Below are positions 38,623-47,082 of a DNA stretch of 64,000 bases, in pieces. Below the pieces are notes generated by a model, which worked only from the letters and a program-made list of their open reading frames with translations, ran no database searches and was not told where the DNA came from. The stretch's first letter is position 1. Each line of letters opens with the position of its first letter. The translations under genes and the position numbers were made by a program. Source of the DNA: Candidatus Sumerlaea chitinivorans (GTDB lineage: Bacteria; Sumerlaeota; Sumerlaeia; Sumerlaeales; Sumerlaeaceae); the NCBI GenBank assembly GCA_003290465.1, contig CP030759.1, positions 3,225,106 to 3,289,105 of the forward strand. The letters are read 5' to 3'.

Positions 38623-40839
38623 GTGATTTGGAAACTCGCCCGCATTCTCGCGTTTGGAAGCGCCGTACTCTTAGCCGTCCTCGCTGCTTCGTCTTTCATC
38701 GTCATCCCTTACTCGCTTTTTGAAGCGTACCCGAGAGCCATCTGGTTGCTGACGGCGTGTGCGCTTCTCGGGGCAATGCCACCCCGCCGCTGGGTGCCAG
38801 TCCTATGTCTGCTCACCGTCCTTTATCTGGCCTCGTTCAAATTTCTCTCTGATAGCCGTTGGGCATCACTGAGCACTGTGACCGCTGACCCGACAACTTA
38901 TCCAAACTCATCTGTAGGGCACTTTGCGATCATCCTGCTTGTCGCCGGCGTGTATGCGATCGCGTGTCGAATCTTGCCCGACATGCGCACTTACGTGCGG
39001 CGGTTCTTCGTCGGTTACGTGGCGTGCCTAAGTGCCCTTGCCTTGGCCGACTTCGCAAGCGTACAATTCGCCAATTCCTCTCTTGTCCTCTCCGGGCGAG
39101 ATTTTAACAAGATTGACTGGGTGGTACCCCGCGACAGCATGGGGTTCTACACGGGAGCCTACCGAAGTGCTGCAATCGCACTTTACCCGAACCTTATGGG
39201 GAATTTGATTTTGCTTATCTGGCCTCTGACCGTAGCGGGGTTGGCGCAGCGTCGTTCCTCGCTCGAACCTCTTGGCCGGAGTCTTTATCGGCGCGTGGCA
39301 CGCTTTCTTCCGTTGATCTTGCTCGTACTCATGGTCGGCGCGCTGCTCGTCACTTACAGCCGGTCGGCGTATGTCGGATTCCTCCTTCAGTGCTTCGCCC
39401 TCCTTTGTGTTGCGGGGCGAGGAGCTTCCCCCCGTGAGAAGGCGTTGTCCCGGACGCTTATCGTTGGCGCGTGCGGCGTGTTTGTGATTGGCTTAGCGGT
39501 GGTACCTTATGGACTGCGGCGCCTCATCGCTTCTGTGGATCTCCAAGACGCCTCGGTTACCAACCGACTTTCCGCGTGGGAGACAATTTTGTGGGCGGTC
39601 GCGGAGCGCCCTTACAGCGGTTGGGGAAATCTCGCCCCCTCCGTGCTCCTACCTCGTTATACGTTAGCACCGGGGCTTCCCGAGGGCCCGTATCTTTTGG
39701 TACATAGCGAGCTTGCGTCGCTCCTTTGTGCCACGGGAGTTCCAGTCTTAGGGCTTATCGCCCTTGCTGTTTTCGGGTTTGCCTGGCGTTGGCATTGGAG
39801 TTTTCTCCTGCCGCGGTTGGCAGTCGCGGGGAGCTTGGTCTCGTTGTCTGCGGAGAACATGTGGCAGATCGGGATGTATGTATTCATCCTTGGCTTTGTA
39901 TTGGGGGAAGTCTTGCGGACCGGCGGCGAGGTCGAGGCGAGTGTTACGAGGGGATTGAGGTTGGCTGCACTACGCAGACGGGGCGACTGGCTGCTGTGGT
40001 TGCGGCGTCCGGGGATATTGTCGGGTGCCCTGAGCCTCGCGCTCTTGTGCCTTTATCTCGCTGAGTGGCGCCGCCCGTTGCCTTCACCCGATGAGTGGTT
40101 TGCGAAACGCTTGTCGTCGCTCCTTCCGCGCTGGTCAGCGCGCTATGCGTACTGGGTCGAGGACTACACGACGGGCCGGCATTGGAGCTCCGGGGAAGGC
40201 AAAGCTTTTGAAGCGTGGGGGCTGCGCGACCTTGCGGTCGCGTGTGCAGTGGCACAGGTAGAGTTGGAAAAGGAGACGACAGCGTCGTGCCAGATGCCCG
40301 TGCTTGGCGTCGAGCCGGGGTCTCGAGATTGTTCCACGAGTTCCCAGCTGACGTTGGCGAGAGCGCTGAGGAGTGGCTTGAGTGGGGGGGACGAGGCTGC
40401 AATGCGGGCGGTGGAGAGGTGGCTCCGAAATCGACCGCTTCCTGAGTTTATGCGTGAGACCACAGGCAGTTTGTTTAGCGGAGAGGGCGGTTTGGTCTTG
40501 GAGGCTCGCGAGGTTGCACGTCTGATGGAAGGACTCACGAAATCGGATCGTTTGCTCGGAGCGGTGGCGCGGGATGCGCTCCTCAACCGCGAACCGCGGC
40601 TGGGTTTAGCCCGGTGGTTGGACGGACAGTTCGCAGCGCGAGCTTATTCCTACACGGACGGTGGGGATACGTACGTCTACGATGTGGTGAGGGTCAAGGG
40701 GGCTGGGGCCGATTGGATCGCGGTAGTGCTGATGGAGACGCGACGGGAAATCCCCACACGCGACTCTCCGGAATGGAGAGCGCTTGCACGGTTCGGCTGG
40801 ACCTGTGCCCGATATCTTGGCGGCGTATATTCCAACTAA
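38623..40839 (+). CDS. O-antigen-ligase-like membrane protein fused to a degenerate beta-lactamase-like domain
   Basis: A GTG at 38623 with AAGGAG upstream gives 738 residues. Residues 1 to about 490 are a polytopic Wzy/WaaL-type unit: a LLVTYSRSAYVGFLLQ motif, NRLSAWETILWAVAERPYSGWG, and a loop before the last helices. Residues about 503-738 look like a class-A beta-lactamase fold: YWVEDYTTGRHWSSGEGKAF, then where SXXK should be AWGLRDLA, SGGDEAAMRAVERWL in the SDN-helix region, LEAREVARLMEGL, and a final strand pair (TYVYDVVRVKGAGADWIAVVLME). All catalytic positions are substituted. It likely polymerises or attaches a surface glycan, with the C-terminal domain as a binding module. The beta-lactamase assignment is my reading of the pattern. 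Confidence 0.72.
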   Translation: MIWKLARILAFGSAVLLAVLAASSFIVIPYSLFEAYPRAIWLLTACALLGAMPPRRWVPVLCLLTVLYLASFKFLSDSRWASLSTVTADPTTYPNSSVGHFAIILLVAGVYAIACRILPDMRTYVRRFFVGYVACLSALALADFASVQFANSSLVLSGRDFNKIDWVVPRDSMGFYTGAYRSAAIALYPNLMGNLILLIWPLTVAGLAQRRSSLEPLGRSLYRRVARFLPLILLVLMVGALLVTYSRSAYVGFLLQCFALLCVAGRGASPREKALSRTLIVGACGVFVIGLAVVPYGLRRLIASVDLQDASVTNRLSAWETILWAVAERPYSGWGNLAPSVLLPRYTLAPGLPEGPYLLVHSELASLLCATGVPVLGLIALAVFGFAWRWHWSFLLPRLAVAGSLVSLSAENMWQIGMYVFILGFVLGEVLRTGGEVEASVTRGLRLAALRRRGDWLLWLRRPGILSGALSLALLCLYLAEWRRPLPSPDEWFAKRLSSLLPRWSARYAYWVEDYTTGRHWSSGEGKAFEAWGLRDLAVACAVAQVELEKETTASCQMPVLGVEPGSRDCSTSSQLTLARALRSGLSGGDEAAMRAVERWLRNRPLPEFMRETTGSLFSGEGGLVLEAREVARLMEGLTKSDRLLGAVARDALLNREPRLGLARWLDGQFAARAYSYTDGGDTYVYDVVRVKGAGADWIAVVLMETRREIPTRDSPEWRALARFGWTCARYLGGVYSN

Positions 40840-41439
40840 AAGAAGAGAACCGTTAAACCATGGAAACGAAATCTGAATCTATTCGTAAATGGACCACGCC
40901 TGCGACTCTTTTGTTTTGCATAAGTTTTGATATCTTGTTATCATTACATCAAGTTGATTATCAAAACTCAACGTGCTTAGAAGTTGCGCTTGAGGGGTGA
41001 AGTGGGCGTGTTACTTCGGAGAGACCTTGCTCGCAGACTGACTTTTGTCAGTGCTGTAGGGTTCTGCAAGAAGTTCCATCGGACACAAGAAGGAAATTCA
41101 ACGCGCGACCGCAGACGGTGAACTTGACCGCTAAGGTGAATCTCTGGAAACGGGTGGTAGCGCCCCGCCGTAGGTGAAGGTCCCGCTTCGTAGCTCTTGG
41201 CCTGTGGCGCTTGAGGGCATGCTCGACGTGGAAGCTGAGAAACCCGGTGCTTCCTCCTCCGCTTCCGCCTGCAAGTCCTCGGCGCCTGCCCGTGAGGAAG
41301 GAGACAGAACAAACTCTGCCTTGTCGCGGTCCAGCGGAAAAAAACAGAAAAATGACACGGGATGTGAATTGTTTTTACCTTGTACGCGAGCGACGAGGGG
41401 GAAATCGAAACGTTTTATTTCATTCAGGAGGGTCGACCC
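40840..41439 (+). other. Non-coding stretch after the ligase gene, carrying a gene fragment
   Basis: About 600 bases have no intact gene. The A/T-rich section near 40910-40980 could hold a promoter. The section 41145-41303 is a decayed fragment of the downstream gene family, described separately. The ribosome site GGAGGG at about 41426 belongs to the next gene. Confidence 0.5.
41145..41303 (+). pseudogene. Decayed 3' fragment of the DUF1573-associated gene family
   Basis: The DNA matches the last 150 bases or so of the genes ending at 43983 and 46725, including GTGAAGGTC, CTTGAGGGCATGCTCGACGT and CTTCCGCCTGCAAGTCCTCG. In frame, the Gln codon CAG has become a TAG stop (near 41172). A one-base deletion in the GGTGGCCCC run shifts the frame before the end. 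Similarity to the 43983 copy continues about 40 bases past the stop codon (GAGGAAGGAG). The rest of the copy is absent. Confidence 0.8.
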
Positions 41440-41874
41440 ATGAGAACCCAGCGAATCCCGGAAGCAGTGAAGGAAGGTAAAACGTCAGTAATTGTGCAAG
41501 GGGGACAGGCTAAGAGTCTTGTGCTTCCTGCCTTCGGAAAAATGCCCAAGGCCTTTCTTAGGATCTTTTTGCTATACGTGGGTTTTTTGTGCACCCATAA
41601 CATCGCGACGGCTGGGAAGGTCGGTTTCTGCACGTGGTCAGGGGATGATCAGATTTGTGCGTCTTGGATCTGGAAAGATCCCGGAGCTGACTGTCCAAAG
41701 ACCTACGTGCCACGCATTACTTGTGGGGTTTGCTATGAGTTTCCCTGGTGGTATGAGGAGTGTCCATGGTGCGAGAAGCAGACATATTGGTGTCGTTACG
41801 TCCCTGAAAGCTATGAGATCTGCAGAAAACAATTTGAGGTGCCCTTCGACATAATCACGGGCGATTGCCCATGA
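41440..41874 (+). CDS. Secreted Cys-rich protein of unknown function
   Basis: The ATG at 41440 follows AGGAGGG. The 144-residue product has a basic, hydrophobic leader (FLRIFLLYVGFLCTHNIATA, about residues 38-57), after which comes a short mature part of about 85 residues. It contains about ten cysteines among many Trp and Tyr (GVCYEFPWWYEECPWCEKQTYWCRY). Cys spacing suggests a disulfide-rich extracellular domain. I know no family. A later start (ATG at about 41542) would give a standard signal peptide. It is 21 bases before the next gene, so the two are probably one operon. Confidence 0.65.
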   Translation: MRTQRIPEAVKEGKTSVIVQGGQAKSLVLPAFGKMPKAFLRIFLLYVGFLCTHNIATAGKVGFCTWSGDDQICASWIWKDPGADCPKTYVPRITCGVCYEFPWWYEECPWCEKQTYWCRYVPESYEICRKQFEVPFDIITGDCP

Positions 41875-41895
41875 AAAAAGGATACATGAGCTGAG

Positions 41896-42915
41896 ATGAT
41901 AAGCATGCGAAAAAGCAAGGTGGTGTTACTTTCTGTCTTAGCCATGTGTGCTGTGAAGGTGGGGGCTGGCGAGTTGAAGTTTTTTCAGGTGCCACCCAAA
42001 GCAGTTTATTGGTACACCACCGTAGACTCTAACGGGGAGACGTGGGAAAACGCTGTTGCCTGTTACGAACCTTACTATCTTCGTGGTCAGGGGATCCGTT
42101 TGCAAACCCGTTCCCAATCTTACACGTTTCCACTGAATGCGAAGGGATTCGTAAGTAGCTTCGCATTCTCGCTTCCCATTGGATGTGGTGCCTTGACGGT
42201 GTCTCCCAAAGGGTTTTCGTTCCTAACATTTCACAACTCCGACGAATGTTCAGGCTATGAGCTCAAGGACGGGCAAAAGGTGTTCTTGCCAAACGGGTGG
42301 TGGGATAGTGTGCTCAGCCACGTTGTTCCAACTCGCCAAAACCTCCATCGAATTGAAGAGAGAGGGGAGAGAACCCTCGCGGTGGGGGTGAACCGTTACG
42401 GGGAAGATCTAACCTGTGAGTTTGATCAAGGTGGGTACTTGGTGGCAAGTGTGGCGAAACGACCTGCCAAGCGTGACCCATCGAATTGGGTCGCGGAGGG
42501 GCGTTTTGTGTGGTCGCCTCAGCAGTGCGCGGATTTCCCCGCGCAAATTGCAATTTCACTGCAGTGGAACGGGCGAGTGCAGAGCCAAAGCACGATGACG
42601 ATCACTCGCTATCAGCCTTTGAACAGCGTGGAGGATCTTCTCGCGCTGACGGAGGTTCCCAAAGGAACACGCGTAAGGGATGTTCGCTACCGTACCGAAT
42701 GGACGCTTCAGGATAAAGGTTGGCCGACGGAGTCTGAGGTCCGGGCAGCAGCTCGTCATTCGGTACGAACCACGCCCGTAGATCAGCCGCCATGGTGGCT
42801 TGCTATTTATCGGTTCACTTTAACCCATGGAGTGACGCTCCTGATTGCAGCGGGTGTTGTCCTTTTGGGCTTTGGAGCTATCCAATTACTATTGAGGCGC
42901 AAAAAAAGAGATTAG
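41896..42915 (+). CDS. Periplasmic domain with C-terminal membrane anchor, paralogue of the first half of the 44569 gene
   Basis: The 339-residue protein has a signal peptide (VVLLSVLAMCAVKVGAG), a body of about 270 residues and a C-terminal helix plus basic tail (LLIAAGVVLLGFGAIQLLLRRKK). The body aligns with the N-terminal half of the protein at 44569: ACYEPYYLRG with ACYEPYWARA, PLNAKGFVSSFAFSLPIGCG with PLNAKGFAKSFSFSLPIGAG, RYGEDLTCEFD with WFGEEITCYFN, and SVEDLLALTEVPKGT with SVDELLDLLEVPAGT. Function is unknown. It ends 7 bases before the frameshifted DUF1573 gene. Confidence 0.72.
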   Translation: MISMRKSKVVLLSVLAMCAVKVGAGELKFFQVPPKAVYWYTTVDSNGETWENAVACYEPYYLRGQGIRLQTRSQSYTFPLNAKGFVSSFAFSLPIGCGALTVSPKGFSFLTFHNSDECSGYELKDGQKVFLPNGWWDSVLSHVVPTRQNLHRIEERGERTLAVGVNRYGEDLTCEFDQGGYLVASVAKRPAKRDPSNWVAEGRFVWSPQQCADFPAQIAISLQWNGRVQSQSTMTITRYQPLNSVEDLLALTEVPKGTRVRDVRYRTEWTLQDKGWPTESEVRAAARHSVRTTPVDQPPWWLAIYRFTLTHGVTLLIAAGVVLLGFGAIQLLLRRKKRD

Positions 42916-42922
42916 CCATACT

Positions 42923-43983
42923 ATGATGCGTCAGACTGAGGAAAGTGGGTGGCAGAAGAGCGGGACACTTCTGTTTCTGCTCGTCGGGAGTCTTCTAATC
43001 GCTTTCGGAATTGGGCTTCAAGTCTTGCGATCGGCTGCCCAACATAAACAAGTTCCTTATCAGGTAAATGTAAATGAGCCGCCTAACAGGATTGATTGCG
43101 ACCTTGGTGTTTTGCAGATTGGCGACGATGTGACCACGGAAATCGAAGTTGTAAACACGACCTCGCGAGTTCTTAGCTACCAGAGGGCGGGATGTAGATG
43201 CAGTAATCTTCGCGTTGTCAGCTCGGCGACCAGAATTTCACCAAATCAGAGCGCAACGCTCAAAGTCCATCTTATACCGCAAAGAAGCGCCCCCTGCTTG
43301 AGCAACTTTTGTTCGTTGACGATGAGGGGGCAGTACGCCTCAGGGTAGACGTGACAGCTCGGGTGTTGGCGTCGTGTGAGCCGGATCCGGCGCTGCTGGA
43401 GATTCGGGTGGATCCCGCATATCAGCGCCCTGACGTGGTGCTGGGTGAGTTTGCGTTGGTGTGTCGTGAGGAGTCGTTAGCGCCGCGGGGGATGGAGTTT
43501 TGTGTGGAGCAGCCGTGGGTGAAGTGCCGCCGAATCGCGAAAGAGGGGGATCGGGTTCGTTATCAGTTGCGTCTGACGGATGTTCCGCCGGTGGGTGAGC
43601 ATGAGCTTGTGTGGTGTTCGCCACGCGGGCAGGGTCGGCGGTCGTTTCAGCCGGATTTGCCGGTGGTGCGTTTGCGTGTGGTTTCGCCGGTGAAGGTGGA
43701 GCCAGCGGTGTTGGATTTGGGGATTGGTCGGGTAGGGAAGGAACTGGTGGGTCGGGTTTCGGTGGGTGACTCGGCGACGAGTGTGACGGTACGTCCGGGC
43801 CCGGGGTGGGATGGGGAGGTCGCGAGCTACCGGGTGGAACGCGAGGGAGGAGTGCCGCAGGTGAAGGTCACGCTTCGCAGTTCGCGGCCAGAGGCGCTTG
43901 AGGGGATGCTTGATGTGGAGGCCGAGCAGCCCGGTGGCCCCCTCCACCGCTTCCGCCTGCAAGTCCTCGGCGCCTGCCAGTGA
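42923..43983 (+). pseudogene. Frameshifted membrane-anchored DUF1573 gene
   Basis: The first part (42923 to about 43290) encodes a membrane helix (TLLFLLVGSLLIAFGIGLQVL) and a DUF1573-type domain (CDLGVLQIGDDVTTEIEVVN ... GCRCSNLRVVSS). The frame then breaks. One added base in the CCCCC run at 43290-43294 would rejoin it as SAPLLEQLLFVDDEGAVRLRVDVTARV, matching GPFGEQLYFKNSKGQAFIVLDVTARV in the intact gene at 44569. The second part (to 43983) is open to its own stop and nearly identical to the end of that gene. It may be a true pseudogene, an assembly indel or a slippage site; the two reading frames could also be separate proteins. Confidence 0.8.
43348..43983 (+). repeat. Near-identical 0.64-kb direct repeat, copy 1
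   Basis: This segment begins sharply at GACGTGACAGCTCGGG and runs to the stop codon. It matches 46087-46725 almost base for base, with scattered substitutions and one 3-base indel near 43848. The translations differ at roughly 15 of about 211 positions by my count. DNA before the boundary is only distantly similar between the two genes. Confidence 0.92.
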
Positions 43984-44568
43984 GGAAGGAGGCAAGGCGA
44001 AACCTGCGTTGTCACAGGGGGATCGAGTGGGAAAAGGGAAAGAAGACAACAGACGGGACCCTTATCCGGTCGGTCAGGAGCCAGACGAAAAGAAACAAAA
44101 CAAGCAGTATTCGTGCGAGCGACTGATAATAGTTCAAATAGCCGTCGTGTGAGGGCAAAACAATTCTTATTGTGCTTGACCTCGGCGTCAGAATTGCTGC
44201 CTTGCCAGTTGCTCTTATCTCCATGCAACCGGTGTCTTCCGGTGAGTGTGATGACCTCATTTACCTGAGTATCGTTCACCCGACCCCACTTGGGAGTCTT
44301 CTCTGATTCAGTGCCCACAAATAGTCTACCTAAGCAGTCTTGGAATTTTGTGGACTTGTCTCAGCATTGAGTGTTTACACTGTCATGTGCTGTGGTGAGC
44401 CTACAGTCTTTATCCAGATGGGGCAGGCACATCTGGATCTTTGTTCGGTCCCGTACGAGTTCAGGCATGATTGCAAGGAACTATTGTCGGCCGGATTGGT
44501 GATCTTATACCTTTGAAGGTGTTTGCCCCTACTCTGGTTTTGGGTGGCGTGGGAGGTCCTCAGATGCC
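43984..44568 (+). other. Non-coding stretch between the two DUF1573-family genes
   Basis: About 585 bases have no supported gene. The first 40 bases resemble the sequence after the decayed fragment at 41303. GGGAGG at about 44551 is the ribosome site of the next gene. No tRNA or terminator with a T-run was found. Confidence 0.45.
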
Positions 44569-46725
44569 ATGAGGGTTGGGCTTATCGCAAAAGCGGTCTT
44601 ACTCTCGTCATTCGTGAGTTTGATGTCAACGGGAGGGCATTGCCGAGACGTTACGTTGTTGATCCCCGAAATACCAACTCGTGCGGTAGTAGAATGTGAG
44701 AGCGTGAGAGCCTCGGAGCTCAATTGGTCCAATGCATCACCACCGTTTGTTAGATCGGCGCCCTACATGATATGGGCTTGTTACGAGCCGTACTGGGCGC
44801 GAGCCATTGGCGTAGCCGATTTACGCCGTGGTGAGAGCACGGTACCTCTGAACGCGAAAGGCTTTGCGAAAAGTTTTAGTTTTTCGCTCCCCATTGGTGC
44901 GGGCGACTTCTCTGCACCGGCCGGGAAAGCTCAACTACCGATTCTTCAGTTTACTGGGGATCCTCAAGGTGGATACGTAACCAGTGAGGATGGTGTTCGG
45001 TTATTTGGGCCCGTGCCATTTGTCTACGAGATCCTATACATGATGTTGCCACAATCACGGACCCTGAAAGGGCTTACGGATACCCATTCCGAGCGTAGCT
45101 GCACGGCGAAAAATTGGTTCGGAGAAGAAATAACATGCTATTTTAATGCGGACCGAAAACTTAGCCGCACCACCGTAAGTGGGAGCAAAGACCCTCGGTG
45201 GAATCGCGAGGCCCATTTTGAGGGGGTGGGAACGTTCGTAGGGAATTTCCCGTCAAAGATCATCTATAGTTGGAGAGCGGGAGAACGTGGTAATATCACA
45301 ACGATAACAGTCAAAAGCCTGAGGCCTCTTGCATCGGTCGATGAGCTTCTTGATTTGCTTGAAGTGCCGGCCGGGACGTGGGTGCAAGATTACGGGACAG
45401 GTTGGGAAACGACGAAACCGGGGCTACCAACCCTGCAAGAACGTCACGCGCACGCTCGAAAAAGGTTAAAATCTTCTCCACAAACCACTGCGGGAAAAGT
45501 GCTCTTCGCGGTCGTTGTGTGGGGCTATTCGTACGGTTATGTGGTCCCACTGAGTCTCGGCGCGGTTTACATAATCCTAGCAGTTGCGCGGGTATTTCGC
45601 AGACGGTTCATCTATCGCTCTGCAGGCGATTCCCTGGGCTCATTGCAGGAAAATAATCGAACTCGCGGAAACGTTGGCTTGGTTCGGTTGTCGCTCGGTG
45701 TCCTCCTATTGTTTTGTGGAGGTGCACTCTGGTTTCTCACAAGGCCACAAGGAAGCACTGCGTCGTTTCCCTCTTCTGATCACGAGGAGCAAATCCGAGC
45801 AATGATCGAAGCGGCGCGCAAGCGTGTGGAGGTGGAGTTAGACTTAGGCGTTGTGGGGAGTCGGGAGGGAGCGACGACGGAGGTTGTGGTGCGCAATCCG
45901 GTGCCCGAGCCGCTGACGTTTGAGCGCGCGATGCGCTGTGATTGTCTGAGTGTTCAAGTGGACCCGTCGCCGATTCCGCCGCTCGGGGAGGCAAAAGTGA
46001 CGGTTTCGCTCAAGCCACGCGAAAGCGGTCCTTTCGGCGAACAGTTGTACTTCAAGAACTCGAAGGGGCAGGCATTTATCGTGCTCGACGTGACAGCTCG
46101 GGTGTTGGCATCGTGTGAGCCGGATCCGGGGCTGCTGGAGATTCGAGTGGATCCCGCGTACCAACGCCCTGACGTGGTGCTGGGTGAGTTTGCGTTGGTG
46201 TGTCGTGAGGAGTCGTTAGCGCCGCGGGGGATGGAGTTTTGTGTGGAGCAGCCGTGGGTGAAGTGCCGCCGAATCGCGAAAGAGGGGGATCGGGTTCGTT
46301 ATCAGTTGCGTCTGACGGACGTTCCGCCGGTGGGGGAGCATGAGCTTGCGTGGTGTTCGCCACGCGGGCAGGCTCGGCGGTCGTTTCAGCCGGATCTGCC
46401 GGTGGTGCGTCTGCGTGTGGTTTCGCCGGTTAGGGTGGAGCCAGCGGTGTTGGATTTGGGGATTGGTCGGGTAGGGACGGAACTGGTGGGTCGGGTTTCG
46501 GTTGGGGACTCAGCGACGAGTGTGACGGTATGTCCGGGCCCCGGGTGGGATGCGCAGATCGCGAGCTATTGCGTGGAACGCGACGGCAGTGGTCCGCCGC
46601 AGGTGAAGGTCACGCTTCGGAGTTCGCAGCCAGTGGCACTGGAGGGCATGCTCGACGTCGAAGCCGAGCAGCCCGGCGGCCCCCTCCACCGCTTCCGCCT
46701 GCAAGTCCTCGGCGCCTGCCAGTGA
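44569..46725 (+). CDS. Membrane-anchored DUF1573 protein, fused form
   Basis: The 718-residue protein looks like a fusion of the two upstream genes. Residues 1 to about 300 follow the 41896 protein (signal peptide, ACYEPYWARA, PLNAKGF). Residues about 308-345 and 375-395 are membrane helices. Residues about 424-510 are DUF1573 (LDLGVVGSREGATTEVVVRN ... RAMRCDCLSVQVDPSP), and the remainder is two further beta-sandwich units ending RLQVLGACQ. The last 212 residues are nearly identical to the end of the frameshifted gene. It is probably a surface or periplasmic scaffold of unknown role. The ATG is 12 or so bases after GGAGG. Confidence 0.78.
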   Translation: MRVGLIAKAVLLSSFVSLMSTGGHCRDVTLLIPEIPTRAVVECESVRASELNWSNASPPFVRSAPYMIWACYEPYWARAIGVADLRRGESTVPLNAKGFAKSFSFSLPIGAGDFSAPAGKAQLPILQFTGDPQGGYVTSEDGVRLFGPVPFVYEILYMMLPQSRTLKGLTDTHSERSCTAKNWFGEEITCYFNADRKLSRTTVSGSKDPRWNREAHFEGVGTFVGNFPSKIIYSWRAGERGNITTITVKSLRPLASVDELLDLLEVPAGTWVQDYGTGWETTKPGLPTLQERHAHARKRLKSSPQTTAGKVLFAVVVWGYSYGYVVPLSLGAVYIILAVARVFRRRFIYRSAGDSLGSLQENNRTRGNVGLVRLSLGVLLLFCGGALWFLTRPQGSTASFPSSDHEEQIRAMIEAARKRVEVELDLGVVGSREGATTEVVVRNPVPEPLTFERAMRCDCLSVQVDPSPIPPLGEAKVTVSLKPRESGPFGEQLYFKNSKGQAFIVLDVTARVLASCEPDPGLLEIRVDPAYQRPDVVLGEFALVCREESLAPRGMEFCVEQPWVKCRRIAKEGDRVRYQLRLTDVPPVGEHELAWCSPRGQARRSFQPDLPVVRLRVVSPVRVEPAVLDLGIGRVGTELVGRVSVGDSATSVTVCPGPGWDAQIASYCVERDGSGPPQVKVTLRSSQPVALEGMLDVEAEQPGGPLHRFRLQVLGACQ
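46087..46725 (+). repeat. Near-identical 0.64-kb direct repeat, copy 2
   Basis: This is the partner of the repeat at 43348-43983. The copy lies inside an intact gene and encodes residues 507-718 of its product. The distance between the copies is about 2.7 kb in direct orientation, so recombination between them would delete the intervening gene. Confidence 0.92.
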
Positions 46726-47082
46726 GGCATGGTTGACCAAAAGCATGACGAAGCAGAGAAAACGCCTTAGGTCGCAGGCAATCTTAACCTTTCTCCGAGA
46801 TCTCTTGAGGCAGAGTTTCGCGCAGTCCCGGCTGCACGCAAAGCTCTGAGTTCGGCCGCGCATCTGGTAGCCTGACCGATACCCGTTTCTGGGCATGGGA
46901 TGTGCATGGGTATCAAGCACGACCCCTGACCGGAATCCGAGCGCACCTCGTTCACTGCTTAGCTAAAACAGCTCCCACCCCGCGCGTCTCCACCATGGCG
47001 CTGCAGCATCATGTGCCGCCGCCAGTCGCCGTGAGAAACGGTGCTGCTCTATTTATGCAGCGCGTGTGGCCACACTCGGCCG
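46726..47082 (+). other. Convergent intergenic region before the hydrogenase operon end
   Basis: No gene-like frame is seen in about 357 bases. A perfect 12-base palindrome GTGTGGCCACAC (47064-47075) lies 8 bases past the large-subunit stop, without a T-run. It could be part of the operon's transcript end. Confidence 0.45.
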
